Below are positions 18,817 to 26,964 of a stretch of DNA of 64,000 nt, piece by piece (within the stretch, counting starts at the first letter, position 1; every line of letters starts with the position of its first letter). The notes under the pieces were generated by a model, which was given only the letters and a program-made list of their open reading frames with translations, was not told the origin of the DNA and did no database searches. The translations under genes were made by a program, and so were the position numbers. This DNA is from Lachnospiraceae bacterium NK4A179 (GTDB lineage: Bacteria > Bacillota > Clostridia > Lachnospirales > Lachnospiraceae). The stretch spans positions 62,001 through 126,000 of the forward strand of contig ATWC01000004.1 of assembly GCA_000421045.1 (NCBI GenBank), in the 5' to 3' direction.

Positions 18817-20385
18817 ATGTTTAAGAGAAATATCAAAGGACTGATGATCGTTATGCTGCTCCTTGCGCTTGCCGCAGGGGCAGCTTTTTATGCGGAGTAT
18901 AGTGTCTTACAGGCTCCGCTTTATTCATGGCGCCATTTTAAGAACAGGGATATCGTTTCATCTTTGGGGCGTGTGGTTTTAAGGAACGGCAGGACAGAAA
19001 TTTATTCCGCTGATGGCGACAGACTTTGGCAGAGCGATAAGGAATGGCGGGTGCAGGATGTGCTTGTCTGCGATGTCGACAGGGACGGTCTTGAAGAGAT
19101 AGTTTTTCTGGTATGGAAGAAGGGGAATTTCGGAAAGAACCTTCCTTATTTTGTCAAAGAGAATGACAGAAAGACCGGGCAGCATATCTTCATTTTCAGA
19201 AAAAGAGAAGAAGATGGCCCTTATCTTAAGGCGCAGTGGATGTCATCAGCGCTAAAGACTGAACTTTCCGGAATATCGTTTTCGGAAAAAGGATGCTTTG
19301 TTTTAACTTCCTTGGATGGCGGACAGGAGACTCATTACGACTGGGAAGGCTTTGGCTTAAAAGAGATGAGTATAACCGAGAGTAAGCAGAATTTGGATAA
19401 TAAGCTGAGCTTCTTAGCTTTTGGTGATCTGATCGTTCATGAACAGATATACGGATATGCATCTGAACGTGATCCTGAGGATTATGATTTTATTTTTGAA
19501 AACATAATAAAGGAAGCTGAAAAAGCAGATATAGCAGCCTATGTTCAAGAGACACCGTTTGCAAAAGAAGACGGATCATATGCTGCTTATCCGCAGTTTG
19601 CTTCCCCTTCATTAACAGCGGCAGCTGCCGCGAGAGCCGGTTTTGATGTGGCATCGCTTGCAACCAATCATGCTGCCGATCTCGGAAAAGAAGGAATGGA
19701 GCGTACTGCGGCGGCTCTTAAGGATTACGGGATACAGACCTGTGGGATCGGAGCTGAAAACACCGGAAGCTGTGTCATAGAAAAGAATGGGATGAAGATA
19801 GCTTTTGCTTCATATACTTACGGCTCCAATATGCCATGCAGTGCTTCGGATCTGTCGTTATTAAATGACGGTGAAAGTGTTTTAAATGAATTGAAATCGA
19901 TAAAAGCTGATAATGACGCTCTAATTGTATTTGTTCATTGGGGTGATGAATACAGCAGCAAAATAAGTCCTTATCAGGAAAAGTGGACTAAGGTGTTTTA
20001 TGATGCCGGTGTTTCGGCTGTCATCGGTTCACACCCTCATGTGCTGCAACCTTATGGATATTACAGTGAAGGGGATAATGGCAGACGTATGCCTGTCTAT
20101 TATTCGCTTGGTAATATGATATCAGGGCAGGGGAAGCCTGAATGCATACTTGGAGGGGCCGCCTCATTTACTATCACGATGAGCGATGACTGTGAGATAA
20201 GCATAGAAGATATGGATCTTATCCCTGTGATAACACATCAGGAAATGAAAGGGGTATACACGACATATTTCTATGACGATTACAGTGAAGATCTTATGGA
20301 AAGGCATCGTCTTAAACTCTCCGCAACAGAGCTTGAATCACTGTTTAACTCGGAGACAGAGCTTCCGACATTTCTTGTCTTATAA
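18817..20385 (+). CDS. CapA-family (PGA_cap) metallophosphatase-like membrane protein
   Basis: A 522-residue protein with one N-terminal transmembrane helix (about 8-28). An unassigned domain of about 170 residues contains a possible FG-GAP-like strand (CDVDRDGLEEIVFLVW). The C-terminal half is a CapA domain: LAFGDLIVHE, ASLATNHAADLGKEGM, IVFVHWGDEYS and AVIGSHPHVLQP are the usual metal-binding and catalytic motifs. CapA relatives act in poly-gamma-glutamate capsule synthesis or, more widely, as envelope phosphatases; no pgsB/pgsC-type genes are near, so a capsule role is not supported. Likely anchored outside the membrane and co-expressed with the DUF3160 lipoprotein. Confidence 0.8.
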   Translation: MFKRNIKGLMIVMLLLALAAGAAFYAEYSVLQAPLYSWRHFKNRDIVSSLGRVVLRNGRTEIYSADGDRLWQSDKEWRVQDVLVCDVDRDGLEEIVFLVWKKGNFGKNLPYFVKENDRKTGQHIFIFRKREEDGPYLKAQWMSSALKTELSGISFSEKGCFVLTSLDGGQETHYDWEGFGLKEMSITESKQNLDNKLSFLAFGDLIVHEQIYGYASERDPEDYDFIFENIIKEAEKADIAAYVQETPFAKEDGSYAAYPQFASPSLTAAAAARAGFDVASLATNHAADLGKEGMERTAAALKDYGIQTCGIGAENTGSCVIEKNGMKIAFASYTYGSNMPCSASDLSLLNDGESVLNELKSIKADNDALIVFVHWGDEYSSKISPYQEKWTKVFYDAGVSAVIGSHPHVLQPYGYYSEGDNGRRMPVYYSLGNMISGQGKPECILGGAASFTITMSDDCEISIEDMDLIPVITHQEMKGVYTTYFYDDYSEDLMERHRLKLSATELESLFNSETELPTFLVL

Positions 20386-20403
20386 AAATGCCTATGATAT
20401 GAT
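20375..20403 (+). promoter_or_regulatory. Candidate sigma-A promoter for the DNA-repair group
   Basis: TTGTCT (20375-20380) and TATGAT (20398-20403) are separated by exactly 17 bases, overlapping the end of the CapA-like gene. Transcription would begin near 20410, ahead of the glycosylase gene. Confidence 0.45.
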
Positions 20404-20467
20404 GCGTAAGGTGTGTTGCAAAGTATGATTCGTTATATGTTCGATGGTCAATACAGGAGTAAATGAT

Positions 20468-21265
20468 TTGAACAGAGTAAGCATAAAGGATGATCTGGAT
20501 CTGAAGAAGATCGCTGACAGCGGTCAGTGTTTCAGGATAAAGCCGTTAGATGATGACTCATTCCGTTTTGTACATATGGGGCATGTGCTTGATATGAAGC
20601 ATGTTTCCCGTGATGAGTTTGAGATAAGCTGCAGCGAAGAAGAGTTTGCTGATGTGTGGCATGAGTATTTTGATCTGGACCGTGATTACAGGAAGATCCG
20701 TAAGGGCATAAACAGGGATGATGATTATCTCATGCGCTCGGCCGAGTATGGAAAGGGAATAAGGATACTGAAGCAGGAACCGTGGGAAACTCTGATCAGT
20801 TTTATCATTTCACAGCGAAAGAATATCCCGGCCATAACGGCAGCAGTGGACACATTGTGCAGAGGATATGGAAAAAAGATAGGTAATAGCGGAGAGTATT
20901 CTTTTCCGGATGCAAGAGCACTTTCAAAGCTTTCGGATGAAGAGTGGAAGGCTCTTAAGCTCGGTTACAGAGAGAAGTATATAAGACAGGCTGTGCTTGA
21001 AGCACCGGATATGACCGCGTTTTACGGGCTTTCTGATGAAGCTTTGATGGAAAGGCTTATGGGAATGTACGGAGTGGGGATAAAGGTGGCTTCCTGCACC
21101 GCTCTTTTTGCATATGGCCGTGTGGATCTTGCACCAGTTGATGTATGGATAAACAGGATATTTGAAAATGAATACGGCGGCGAGAATGTGCTGGCCGGAA
21201 GGAAGAATGCGGGGATACTGCAGCAGTATCTCTTCTTTTATGTGAGAGGAATGCAGGGCTCATGA
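20468..21265 (+). CDS. ogg: 8-oxoguanine DNA glycosylase / AP lyase
   Basis: This base-excision enzyme removes 8-oxoguanine and cuts the abasic site. The 265-residue protein is laid out like OGG1: an N-terminal TBP-like domain (SGQCFRIKPL near 20), then helix-hairpin-helix. GMYGVGIKVASC holds the Schiff-base lysine and the following APVDVW holds the activating aspartate. I chose the TTG at 20468 because an AGGAG lies 9 bases upstream at 20454-20458; an ATG at 20444 in the same frame has no ribosome site. The downstream gene overlaps by four bases (ATGA), and a spore-photoproduct-lyase-type gene follows, making a DNA-repair operon. Confidence 0.9.
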   Translation: MNRVSIKDDLDLKKIADSGQCFRIKPLDDDSFRFVHMGHVLDMKHVSRDEFEISCSEEEFADVWHEYFDLDRDYRKIRKGINRDDDYLMRSAEYGKGIRILKQEPWETLISFIISQRKNIPAITAAVDTLCRGYGKKIGNSGEYSFPDARALSKLSDEEWKALKLGYREKYIRQAVLEAPDMTAFYGLSDEALMERLMGMYGVGIKVASCTALFAYGRVDLAPVDVWINRIFENEYGGENVLAGRKNAGILQQYLFFYVRGMQGS

Positions 21266-21900
21266 ATGCTGTGATCATTGAATATCCTGATAGTCTTCCG
21301 GAAGTCTTTGATGATCAGGTGTTTTATCTGTATATAAAAAAGACTGATGCCAGGGATCCCGGTCTTTATCAGGTGTGCGGAGCTCAATGCAGGGAAAGAA
21401 AACATAAGCTCTATCCTGATATGCTGATAGACACAGGCCTTCCTGAAGTGTTTCTTACATATGACGATGGTGAGATAAGCGCTGACTGCATGGATAAAGG
21501 CTCATGTAAAATTGTGGTAGATGAAGCAGCAACGGAGGCCTTTGCAAAATTGTATGACAGTATCGCACCGCATATGTTTATGTTCCTGCTTGCCGGGAGT
21601 GAAGCAGATGTGTTAACGGCTCGTACGGATATTTTTAAGAAGGTTAAGGCTTTTTGGGAGATGCAGCATGGGGCTGAAATATGCATTGATGCTGCATATG
21701 AGGGAAAGCTTTCGGAGGATATACATTGCAGTGAAGCCATGAAAAATATACTTCATGAGTTTCTTGTATATGATGCACTCGCAGATGCAGATCTAAAGAC
21801 AAAGGTTGATAAGATGTATGCTGCAGGGCTCCTGCCTGCAGCTGATAAAAGAAAAGGGAAGGCGGCGCTTGATGAGCTTGGAAAACACATCCGTGGCTAA
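21262..21900 (+). CDS. Unrecognised 212-aa protein in a DNA-repair operon
   Basis: I do not recognise this family. The 212-residue product is soluble and acidic, without signal peptide or membrane helix. The N-terminal 75 residues are predicted beta-rich with three cysteines (VCGAQC, then DCMDKGSC). The C-terminal part is helical, ending in a basic DKRKGKAALDELGKHIRG tail. The start overlaps the ogg stop by four bases and its 3' end overlaps the radical SAM gene by 29 bases, so it is translationally linked to both. A role as an accessory factor for repair or as a regulator of these enzymes would be inference from position only. Confidence 0.7.
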   Translation: MNAVIIEYPDSLPEVFDDQVFYLYIKKTDARDPGLYQVCGAQCRERKHKLYPDMLIDTGLPEVFLTYDDGEISADCMDKGSCKIVVDEAATEAFAKLYDSIAPHMFMFLLAGSEADVLTARTDIFKKVKAFWEMQHGAEICIDAAYEGKLSEDIHCSEAMKNILHEFLVYDALADADLKTKVDKMYAAGLLPAADKRKGKAALDELGKHIRG

Positions 21901-22891
21901 GCGCTTTAGCCACATATACATAGAGAAGGAACTTCTGTCAGGAGATGACGAGACCGTAAAACGTGTTCTTTCACATATTCCCAAAGCACATGTCATAAGC
22001 ATCGATCATTATAAGGATGTGTTTAACAGGAAGCATCAGGATCCAATGCTTCAGAAGAGGTCACAGGCGCTGATACTCGCGTCCAAAAAGGGCAGGCTTA
22101 TATATGACGGAGCACCTGTATGTCAGTCCTTCGGAAACGAGCATTTCTGCTACACTTCATGTGTCATGAACTGCCTGTATGACTGTGAATATTGTTATCT
22201 GAAAGGGATGTATCCCTCGGGGAACCTCTGCATCTTTACGAATATAAATGATATTTTTGCAGAGGCTCTTGAGATGTTGAAGGAGTATCCGCTTTATCTG
22301 TGCGTATCCTATGATACGGATCTGCTTCCTTTGGAAGACATGACAGGTTTTGCAGGAAAATGGGCTGATTTTACGTATAACCATAAGGATCTTACCATAG
22401 AGATAAGGACCAAGTGCGGCAGAACGGATATATTCAAAAGCATTCCCGTTTGTGAGCGTGTCATATTTGCATTTACCATATCGCCTGATGAGATCATAAA
22501 TAAATATGAGCAGGGCACCCCGTTATTAGATGACAGACTTAAAGCTGTAAGGGCAGCTATGGAAGCAGGCTTTCCGGTAAGACTCTGTTTTGATCCCGTT
22601 ATCTTTGCCGGGAACTTTGAAGAGATATACGGAGCCATGTTTGAAAAAGTAAAGACGGCTCTTGACCTTAACAGTATCAAGGATTTCAGTGTGGGAAGCT
22701 TCAGGATATCGGGAAGCTATCTTAAGAATATGAGAAAACTCCTTCCGGGATCAGCACTTATACAGTATCCGTTCATTGAAGATAATGGTTATTATGCATA
22801 TCCAAAGAGTACGGCAGAACGCATGGAAGGTTTTGTGGAGCAAATGATCAAAAGCACCATACATGATGCAGAGGTATTCAGATGGAGATAA
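21872..22891 (+). CDS. splB: Spore-photoproduct-lyase-family radical SAM protein
   Basis: The SPL family repairs UV-induced spore photoproduct (5-thyminyl-5,6-dihydrothymine) using a 5'-deoxyadenosyl radical. The 339 residues match the length of Bacillus SplB. The cluster cysteines are C101, C105 and C108 in CLYDCEYCYLKG, immediately followed by the family tyrosine context. C144 in YLCVSYDTDLLPLE may be the hydrogen-donor cysteine, an alignment made by eye. The ATG at 21872 has a gggaagg site upstream; the frame stays open to 21806 but that part overlaps the previous gene fully. The organism type is often non-sporulating, so vegetative UV or oxidative repair is possible; the exact substrate is unproven. 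Confidence 0.8.
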   Translation: MSLENTSVAKRFSHIYIEKELLSGDDETVKRVLSHIPKAHVISIDHYKDVFNRKHQDPMLQKRSQALILASKKGRLIYDGAPVCQSFGNEHFCYTSCVMNCLYDCEYCYLKGMYPSGNLCIFTNINDIFAEALEMLKEYPLYLCVSYDTDLLPLEDMTGFAGKWADFTYNHKDLTIEIRTKCGRTDIFKSIPVCERVIFAFTISPDEIINKYEQGTPLLDDRLKAVRAAMEAGFPVRLCFDPVIFAGNFEEIYGAMFEKVKTALDLNSIKDFSVGSFRISGSYLKNMRKLLPGSALIQYPFIEDNGYYAYPKSTAERMEGFVEQMIKSTIHDAEVFRWR

Positions 22892-23586
22892 AGAAGAGAA
22901 GGGTGCTGCTTACGGGGGCATCTTCAGGCATTGGTCTTGAGACGGCAGAGCGCCTGATACTTGAAGGCCATGAAGTGTATGGCATAGGGCGGGAGTATAA
23001 AAAGGAGATATCATCACCGCTTTTTCACAAGATCGAACTGGACCTTAGGGATGAGAAGGCTTTCAGAACATGTATGGATGATATCTGCAGACAGGCTGAT
23101 ATTGATGTGCTGATAAACAATGCAGGCTGTGCTTATTATGGCCTGCATGAGAGCATAAAAGATGAAGACATACAGAGCATGGTGAGGGTAAATCTTGAAG
23201 TGCCCATGCTTTTATGTTCAAGATTTCTGCCTGTGTTTAAACAAAAGGGCGGATGTATCATAAATATCGCATCAGTCACGGCACTGAACCGGACAAATAC
23301 ACATGGAGCCGCATACGGTGCGCTGAAGGCAGGGCTTCTTAGCTTTACGGACAGCATTTTTGAGGAAGCAAGGAAGTGTGGTGTAAGGGTATCCTGCATA
23401 CTGCCTGAGATGACAGCCACGGATCTGTACAGGAATGCGGATTTTAGTGCTGATGAAAGCGACGGAGCGGCCCTTCACCCGAAGGATGTGGCGGATGCAG
23501 TGATGTATATATTGAATGCTCCCGAAGGAACGGTTATAAGGGACGTGGTTATTGAACCGCAACTTCACCGGATAAAACGCAAGTAA
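22882..23586 (+). CDS. Short-chain dehydrogenase/reductase
   Basis: A 234-residue classical SDR. It has the NAD(P)-binding TGASSGIGLETAE motif at the N-terminus, the NNAG motif near residue 75, a catalytic Ser in IASVTAL and the YxxxK pair in AAYGALKAG near 145. The substrate cannot be told from sequence. The start overlaps the SPL-type gene by 10 bases, so it belongs to the same transcript, but no link to DNA repair is implied by its family. A second, unrelated SDR lies at 45266. Confidence 0.85.
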   Translation: MEIKKRRVLLTGASSGIGLETAERLILEGHEVYGIGREYKKEISSPLFHKIELDLRDEKAFRTCMDDICRQADIDVLINNAGCAYYGLHESIKDEDIQSMVRVNLEVPMLLCSRFLPVFKQKGGCIINIASVTALNRTNTHGAAYGALKAGLLSFTDSIFEEARKCGVRVSCILPEMTATDLYRNADFSADESDGAALHPKDVADAVMYILNAPEGTVIRDVVIEPQLHRIKRK

Positions 23587-23658
23587 AGAACAGATGCACA
23601 CTTGAATATAAAGGCTAAAAAAGTTATTATATCCGGGGTGAAAACCCGGGAGGCTCAT

Positions 23659-24192
23659 ATGGATAAAGCTGAGGAAATTAAAAAATATATACGTACGATC
23701 CCTGATTTTCCGGTCGAGGGCGTGCAGTTTCGCGATATCACGACAGTTATAGGCGACGGAAAAGGCTTTAAGCTTGCGATAGATGCAATGAGCGAGCTTG
23801 TAAAGGACCTTGATTTTGATGTGATCGCAGGTGCTGAATCCAGGGGCTTCATATTTGGGGCACCTATTGCCTACAATGCGGAAAAACCGTTTGCCCTGAT
23901 CAGAAAGAAGGGCAAGCTTCCATGGAAGACGGTTGAGGAAAGCTATGCTCTTGAATATGGCACGGCTACACTTGAGATGCATGTAGACAGCATAAAACCC
24001 GGTGACAGAGTCCTTATCGTGGATGATCTGATCGCTACCGGAGGCACAATAGAAGCAATGATCAAGCTGGTTGAGAAGCTTGGCGGAACGGTTGCGGGAG
24101 TTCTGGTGCTCATTGAGCTGCCGGCACTTAAAGGAAGAGAGCTGCTTGGAAATGTACCGCTTTATTCGGTGCTTTCCTTTGATGGAGAATAA
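23659..24192 (+). CDS. apt: Adenine phosphoribosyltransferase
   Basis: Apt salvages adenine with PRPP to make AMP. The 177-residue protein carries PDFPVEGVQFRDIT at the N-terminus (Apt-type PDFP-x-x-G-x-x-F-x-D), AGAESRGFIFGAPIA, RKKGKLPW and the PRPP loop VLIVDDLIATGGT. The ATG at 23659 is preceded by gggagg; an in-frame ATG at 23602 would add 19 residues not typical of the family. A short hairpin (CCGGG/CCCGG) sits right before the ribosome site. purB and purA follow, so salvage and the final AMP steps are grouped. Confidence 0.93.
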   Translation: MDKAEEIKKYIRTIPDFPVEGVQFRDITTVIGDGKGFKLAIDAMSELVKDLDFDVIAGAESRGFIFGAPIAYNAEKPFALIRKKGKLPWKTVEESYALEYGTATLEMHVDSIKPGDRVLIVDDLIATGGTIEAMIKLVEKLGGTVAGVLVLIELPALKGRELLGNVPLYSVLSFDGE

Positions 24193-24212
24193 TTAATAAA
24201 GGAGATCTTTTA

Positions 24213-25649
24213 ATGGGAACAGATGCTTACATAAGCCCTTTATCGGAAAGATATGCAAGTAAGGAGATGCAGTATGTATTCTCTCAGGATATGAAGTTCC
24301 GTACTTGGAGACGTCTCTGGATCGCTCTTGCCGAAACAGAGAAGGAGCTTGGTCTTAAGGCTATCACCGATGAGATGATAGAGGAGCTTAAGGCACACAA
24401 AGATGATATCAATTATGATGTGGCTAAGGCTCGTGAAAAGGAAGTTCGTCACGACGTTATGAGCCATGTTTATGCTTACGGTCAGCAGTGCCCCAAAGCA
24501 AAGGGGATCATCCATTTGGGCGCGACAAGCTGTTATGTAGGCGATAATACAGATATCATCGTGATGAATGAAGGTCTGAATCTCATTAAGAAGAAACTGG
24601 TTTCGGCTATATCAGAGCTGGCCGGTTTTGCTGATAAGTATAAAGATATGCCCACTCTGGCATTCACTCATTTCCAGCCTGCCCAGCCTACAACAGTCGG
24701 CAAGAGGGCAACGCTTTGGATCAATGAGTTCATGATCGACCTTGAGGATCTTGAATATGTTCAGGACAGTCTTAAGCTGCTCGGTTCAAAGGGAACCACC
24801 GGCACGCAGGCAAGCTTCCTTGAACTTTTCCACGGCGATCAGGAAACCATAGACAAGATCGATCCAATGATCGCTGAGAAGATGGGCTTCAAGGCCTGCT
24901 ACCCTGTATCAGGCCAGACCTATTCAAGAAAGGTTGATACAAGAGTGCTGAACGTTCTTGCAGGCATTGCCGCAAGTGCGCACAAGATGAGTAATGACAT
25001 ACGTCTTCTTCAGCATCTTAAAGAGGTTGAGGAACCGTTTGAAAAGAATCAGATCGGTTCTTCGGCTATGGCTTACAAGCGTAATCCCATGCGTTCCGAG
25101 CGTATCGCATCTCTTTCAAGATATGTGATGGTTGATGCACTCAATCCTGCGATCACCTCGGCAACACAGTGGTTTGAGAGAACTCTTGATGATTCGGCAA
25201 ACAAGCGTATCTCCATAGCGGAAGGCTTCCTTGCTACGGACGGTATACTTGAGCTGGTTCTCAATGTTGTGGACGGTCTTGTCGTAAATGACAAGGTTGT
25301 AAGAAAGCATCTCATGAGTGAGCTTCCGTTCATGGCAACCGAGAATATCATGATGGATTGCGTGAATGCAGGCGGAGACAGACAGGAGCTCCATGAAGAG
25401 ATAAGAGAGCTTTCAATGCAGGCCGGCGCTCATGTTAAGCGTGACGGTCTTGAGAATGATCTGCTCGATCTGATAGCAGCGGATAAGATGTTCGGAATGA
25501 CAAAGGAAGAACTTATGGAACGTATGAAGCCTGAGGATTACGTGGGCCGTGCTCCGAGACAGGTAGAAAAGTATCTTGCGGAATTTGTTCGTCCGGTGCT
25601 TGATGAGAGAAAGGATCTTATCAGCGCAGGCGGAGAGATAAAGGTCTGA
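24213..25649 (+). CDS. purB: Adenylosuccinate lyase
   Basis: PurB cleaves SAICAR to AICAR and adenylosuccinate to AMP. The 478-residue protein has the fumarase/aspartase-superfamily signature GSSAMAYKRNPMRSERI near 286, the catalytic-histidine segment LGATSCYVGDNTD and FTHFQPAQPTTVGKR (second His). It is of the larger PurB type found in clostridia and eukaryotes. A strong aaaggag site precedes the ATG. purA follows after 13 bases. Confidence 0.94.
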   Translation: MGTDAYISPLSERYASKEMQYVFSQDMKFRTWRRLWIALAETEKELGLKAITDEMIEELKAHKDDINYDVAKAREKEVRHDVMSHVYAYGQQCPKAKGIIHLGATSCYVGDNTDIIVMNEGLNLIKKKLVSAISELAGFADKYKDMPTLAFTHFQPAQPTTVGKRATLWINEFMIDLEDLEYVQDSLKLLGSKGTTGTQASFLELFHGDQETIDKIDPMIAEKMGFKACYPVSGQTYSRKVDTRVLNVLAGIAASAHKMSNDIRLLQHLKEVEEPFEKNQIGSSAMAYKRNPMRSERIASLSRYVMVDALNPAITSATQWFERTLDDSANKRISIAEGFLATDGILELVLNVVDGLVVNDKVVRKHLMSELPFMATENIMMDCVNAGGDRQELHEEIRELSMQAGAHVKRDGLENDLLDLIAADKMFGMTKEELMERMKPEDYVGRAPRQVEKYLAEFVRPVLDERKDLISAGGEIKV

Positions 25650-25662
25650 AAGGAGATCAGTG

Positions 25663-26955
25663 ATGGTTAAAGCAGTCGTAGGTGCAAACTGGGGTGATGA
25701 GGGTAAAGGCAAGATCACGGACATGCTTGCCCAGGATGCAGATGTAGTAGTAAGGTTTCAGGGCGGTGCAAATGCCGGTCATACTATCAAGAATGATTAT
25801 GGTAAGTTTGCACTTCATACACTTCCCAGCGGCGTGTTCTCACAGAATACTGTTAACGTTATAGGAAGCGGTGTGGCTCTTGATGTGACCAAGTTCTTTA
25901 ATGAAGTTAAAGATATCACAAGCAAGGGTGTTCCCATGCCTAAGATCATGATCTCTGACAGATGTCAGATCGTAATGCCTTATCATGTTCTCTTTGATCA
26001 GTATGAAGAGGAGAGACTTGGCAAGGCTGCATTTGGTTCAACAAAGTCAGGCATTGCGCCTTTTTATTCAGATAAGTTTGCCAAGATCGGTTTCCAGGTT
26101 AATGAGCTTTTCGATGACGAGCTTATCAAGTCAAAACTTGAGAAGGCACTCATTCAGAAGAACTGCCTCCTTGAGCATCTGTATCACAAGCCACTGCTTT
26201 CGGTTGATGAGCTTTTTGATACACTTGTTAAATACAGGGAAATGCTCGAGCCCTATGTCGGTGATACTGCATCATTCATTGAACAGGCTCTGAAGGATGG
26301 CAAGACTGTTCTTATGGAAGGCCAGCTTGGAACACTTAAGGATACCGATCACGGTATTTATCCCATGGTCACATCATCCAATACGATCGCTTCATACAGC
26401 GCTGTAAGCGCAGGAATCCCGCCTTATGAGATAAAGCAGATAATCACTGTTGTGAAGGCTTATTCTTCTGCAGTCGGCGGTGGTGCATTCGTTTCCGAGA
26501 TATTCGGCGATGAGGCTGATGAGCTCAGGAACAGAGGTGGCGACGGCGGTGAGTTTGGTGCAACAACAGGACGTCCCAGACGAGTAGGCTGGTTTGACTG
26601 CGTGGCTTCAAAGTATGGCTGCCGCATACAGGGAACAACCGATGTGGCATTCACAGTACTTGATGTGCTCGGTTACCTTGATGAGATCCCTGTCTGCACA
26701 GCTTATGAGGTTGATGGTAAGGAAACCACAGAGTTCCCTGTAACCAGACTTCTTGAAAAAGCTAAGCCCGTGCTCAAGACTCTTCCCGGCTGGAAGTGTG
26801 ATATAAGAGGCATCAGGAATTATGAAGATCTTCCTGAGAACTGCAAAAAGTATATCGAGTTTGCAGAGCAGCAGATAGGATATCCCATCACTATGGTTTC
26901 AAACGGACCTGCCAGAGAGGATATCATCTACAGGAAGAGCAGTCTTAAGAAATAA
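25663..26955 (+). CDS. purA: Adenylosuccinate synthetase
   Basis: PurA joins IMP and aspartate with GTP to make adenylosuccinate, the step just before PurB. The 430-residue protein starts with the phosphate loop GANWGDEGKGKITDML, has GGANAGHT, the catalytic-loop region EGQLGTLKDTDHG and the late TGRPRRVGWFD segment. The ATG at 25663 is best placed relative to the aaaggag site; a GTG one codon earlier is in frame. The helicase gene follows after nine bases. Confidence 0.95.
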   Translation: MVKAVVGANWGDEGKGKITDMLAQDADVVVRFQGGANAGHTIKNDYGKFALHTLPSGVFSQNTVNVIGSGVALDVTKFFNEVKDITSKGVPMPKIMISDRCQIVMPYHVLFDQYEEERLGKAAFGSTKSGIAPFYSDKFAKIGFQVNELFDDELIKSKLEKALIQKNCLLEHLYHKPLLSVDELFDTLVKYREMLEPYVGDTASFIEQALKDGKTVLMEGQLGTLKDTDHGIYPMVTSSNTIASYSAVSAGIPPYEIKQIITVVKAYSSAVGGGAFVSEIFGDEADELRNRGGDGGEFGATTGRPRRVGWFDCVASKYGCRIQGTTDVAFTVLDVLGYLDEIPVCTAYEVDGKETTEFPVTRLLEKAKPVLKTLPGWKCDIRGIRNYEDLPENCKKYIEFAEQQIGYPITMVSNGPAREDIIYRKSSLKK

Positions 26956-26964
26956 AGAGGTTTT

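Noticed and set aside
18817-20385. Capsule (poly-gamma-glutamate) operon
   Set aside because: Only a CapA-like domain is present; no ligase or transport genes such as capB/capC are nearby.
23272-23982. 236-codon minus-strand frame across SDR/apt
   Set aside because: Crosses two well-supported plus-strand genes and encodes a Cys/His-rich random-looking peptide.
24193-24212. Purine riboswitch before purB
   Set aside because: Only 20 bases separate apt and purB, too short for an aptamer; nothing purine-riboswitch-like upstream of apt either.
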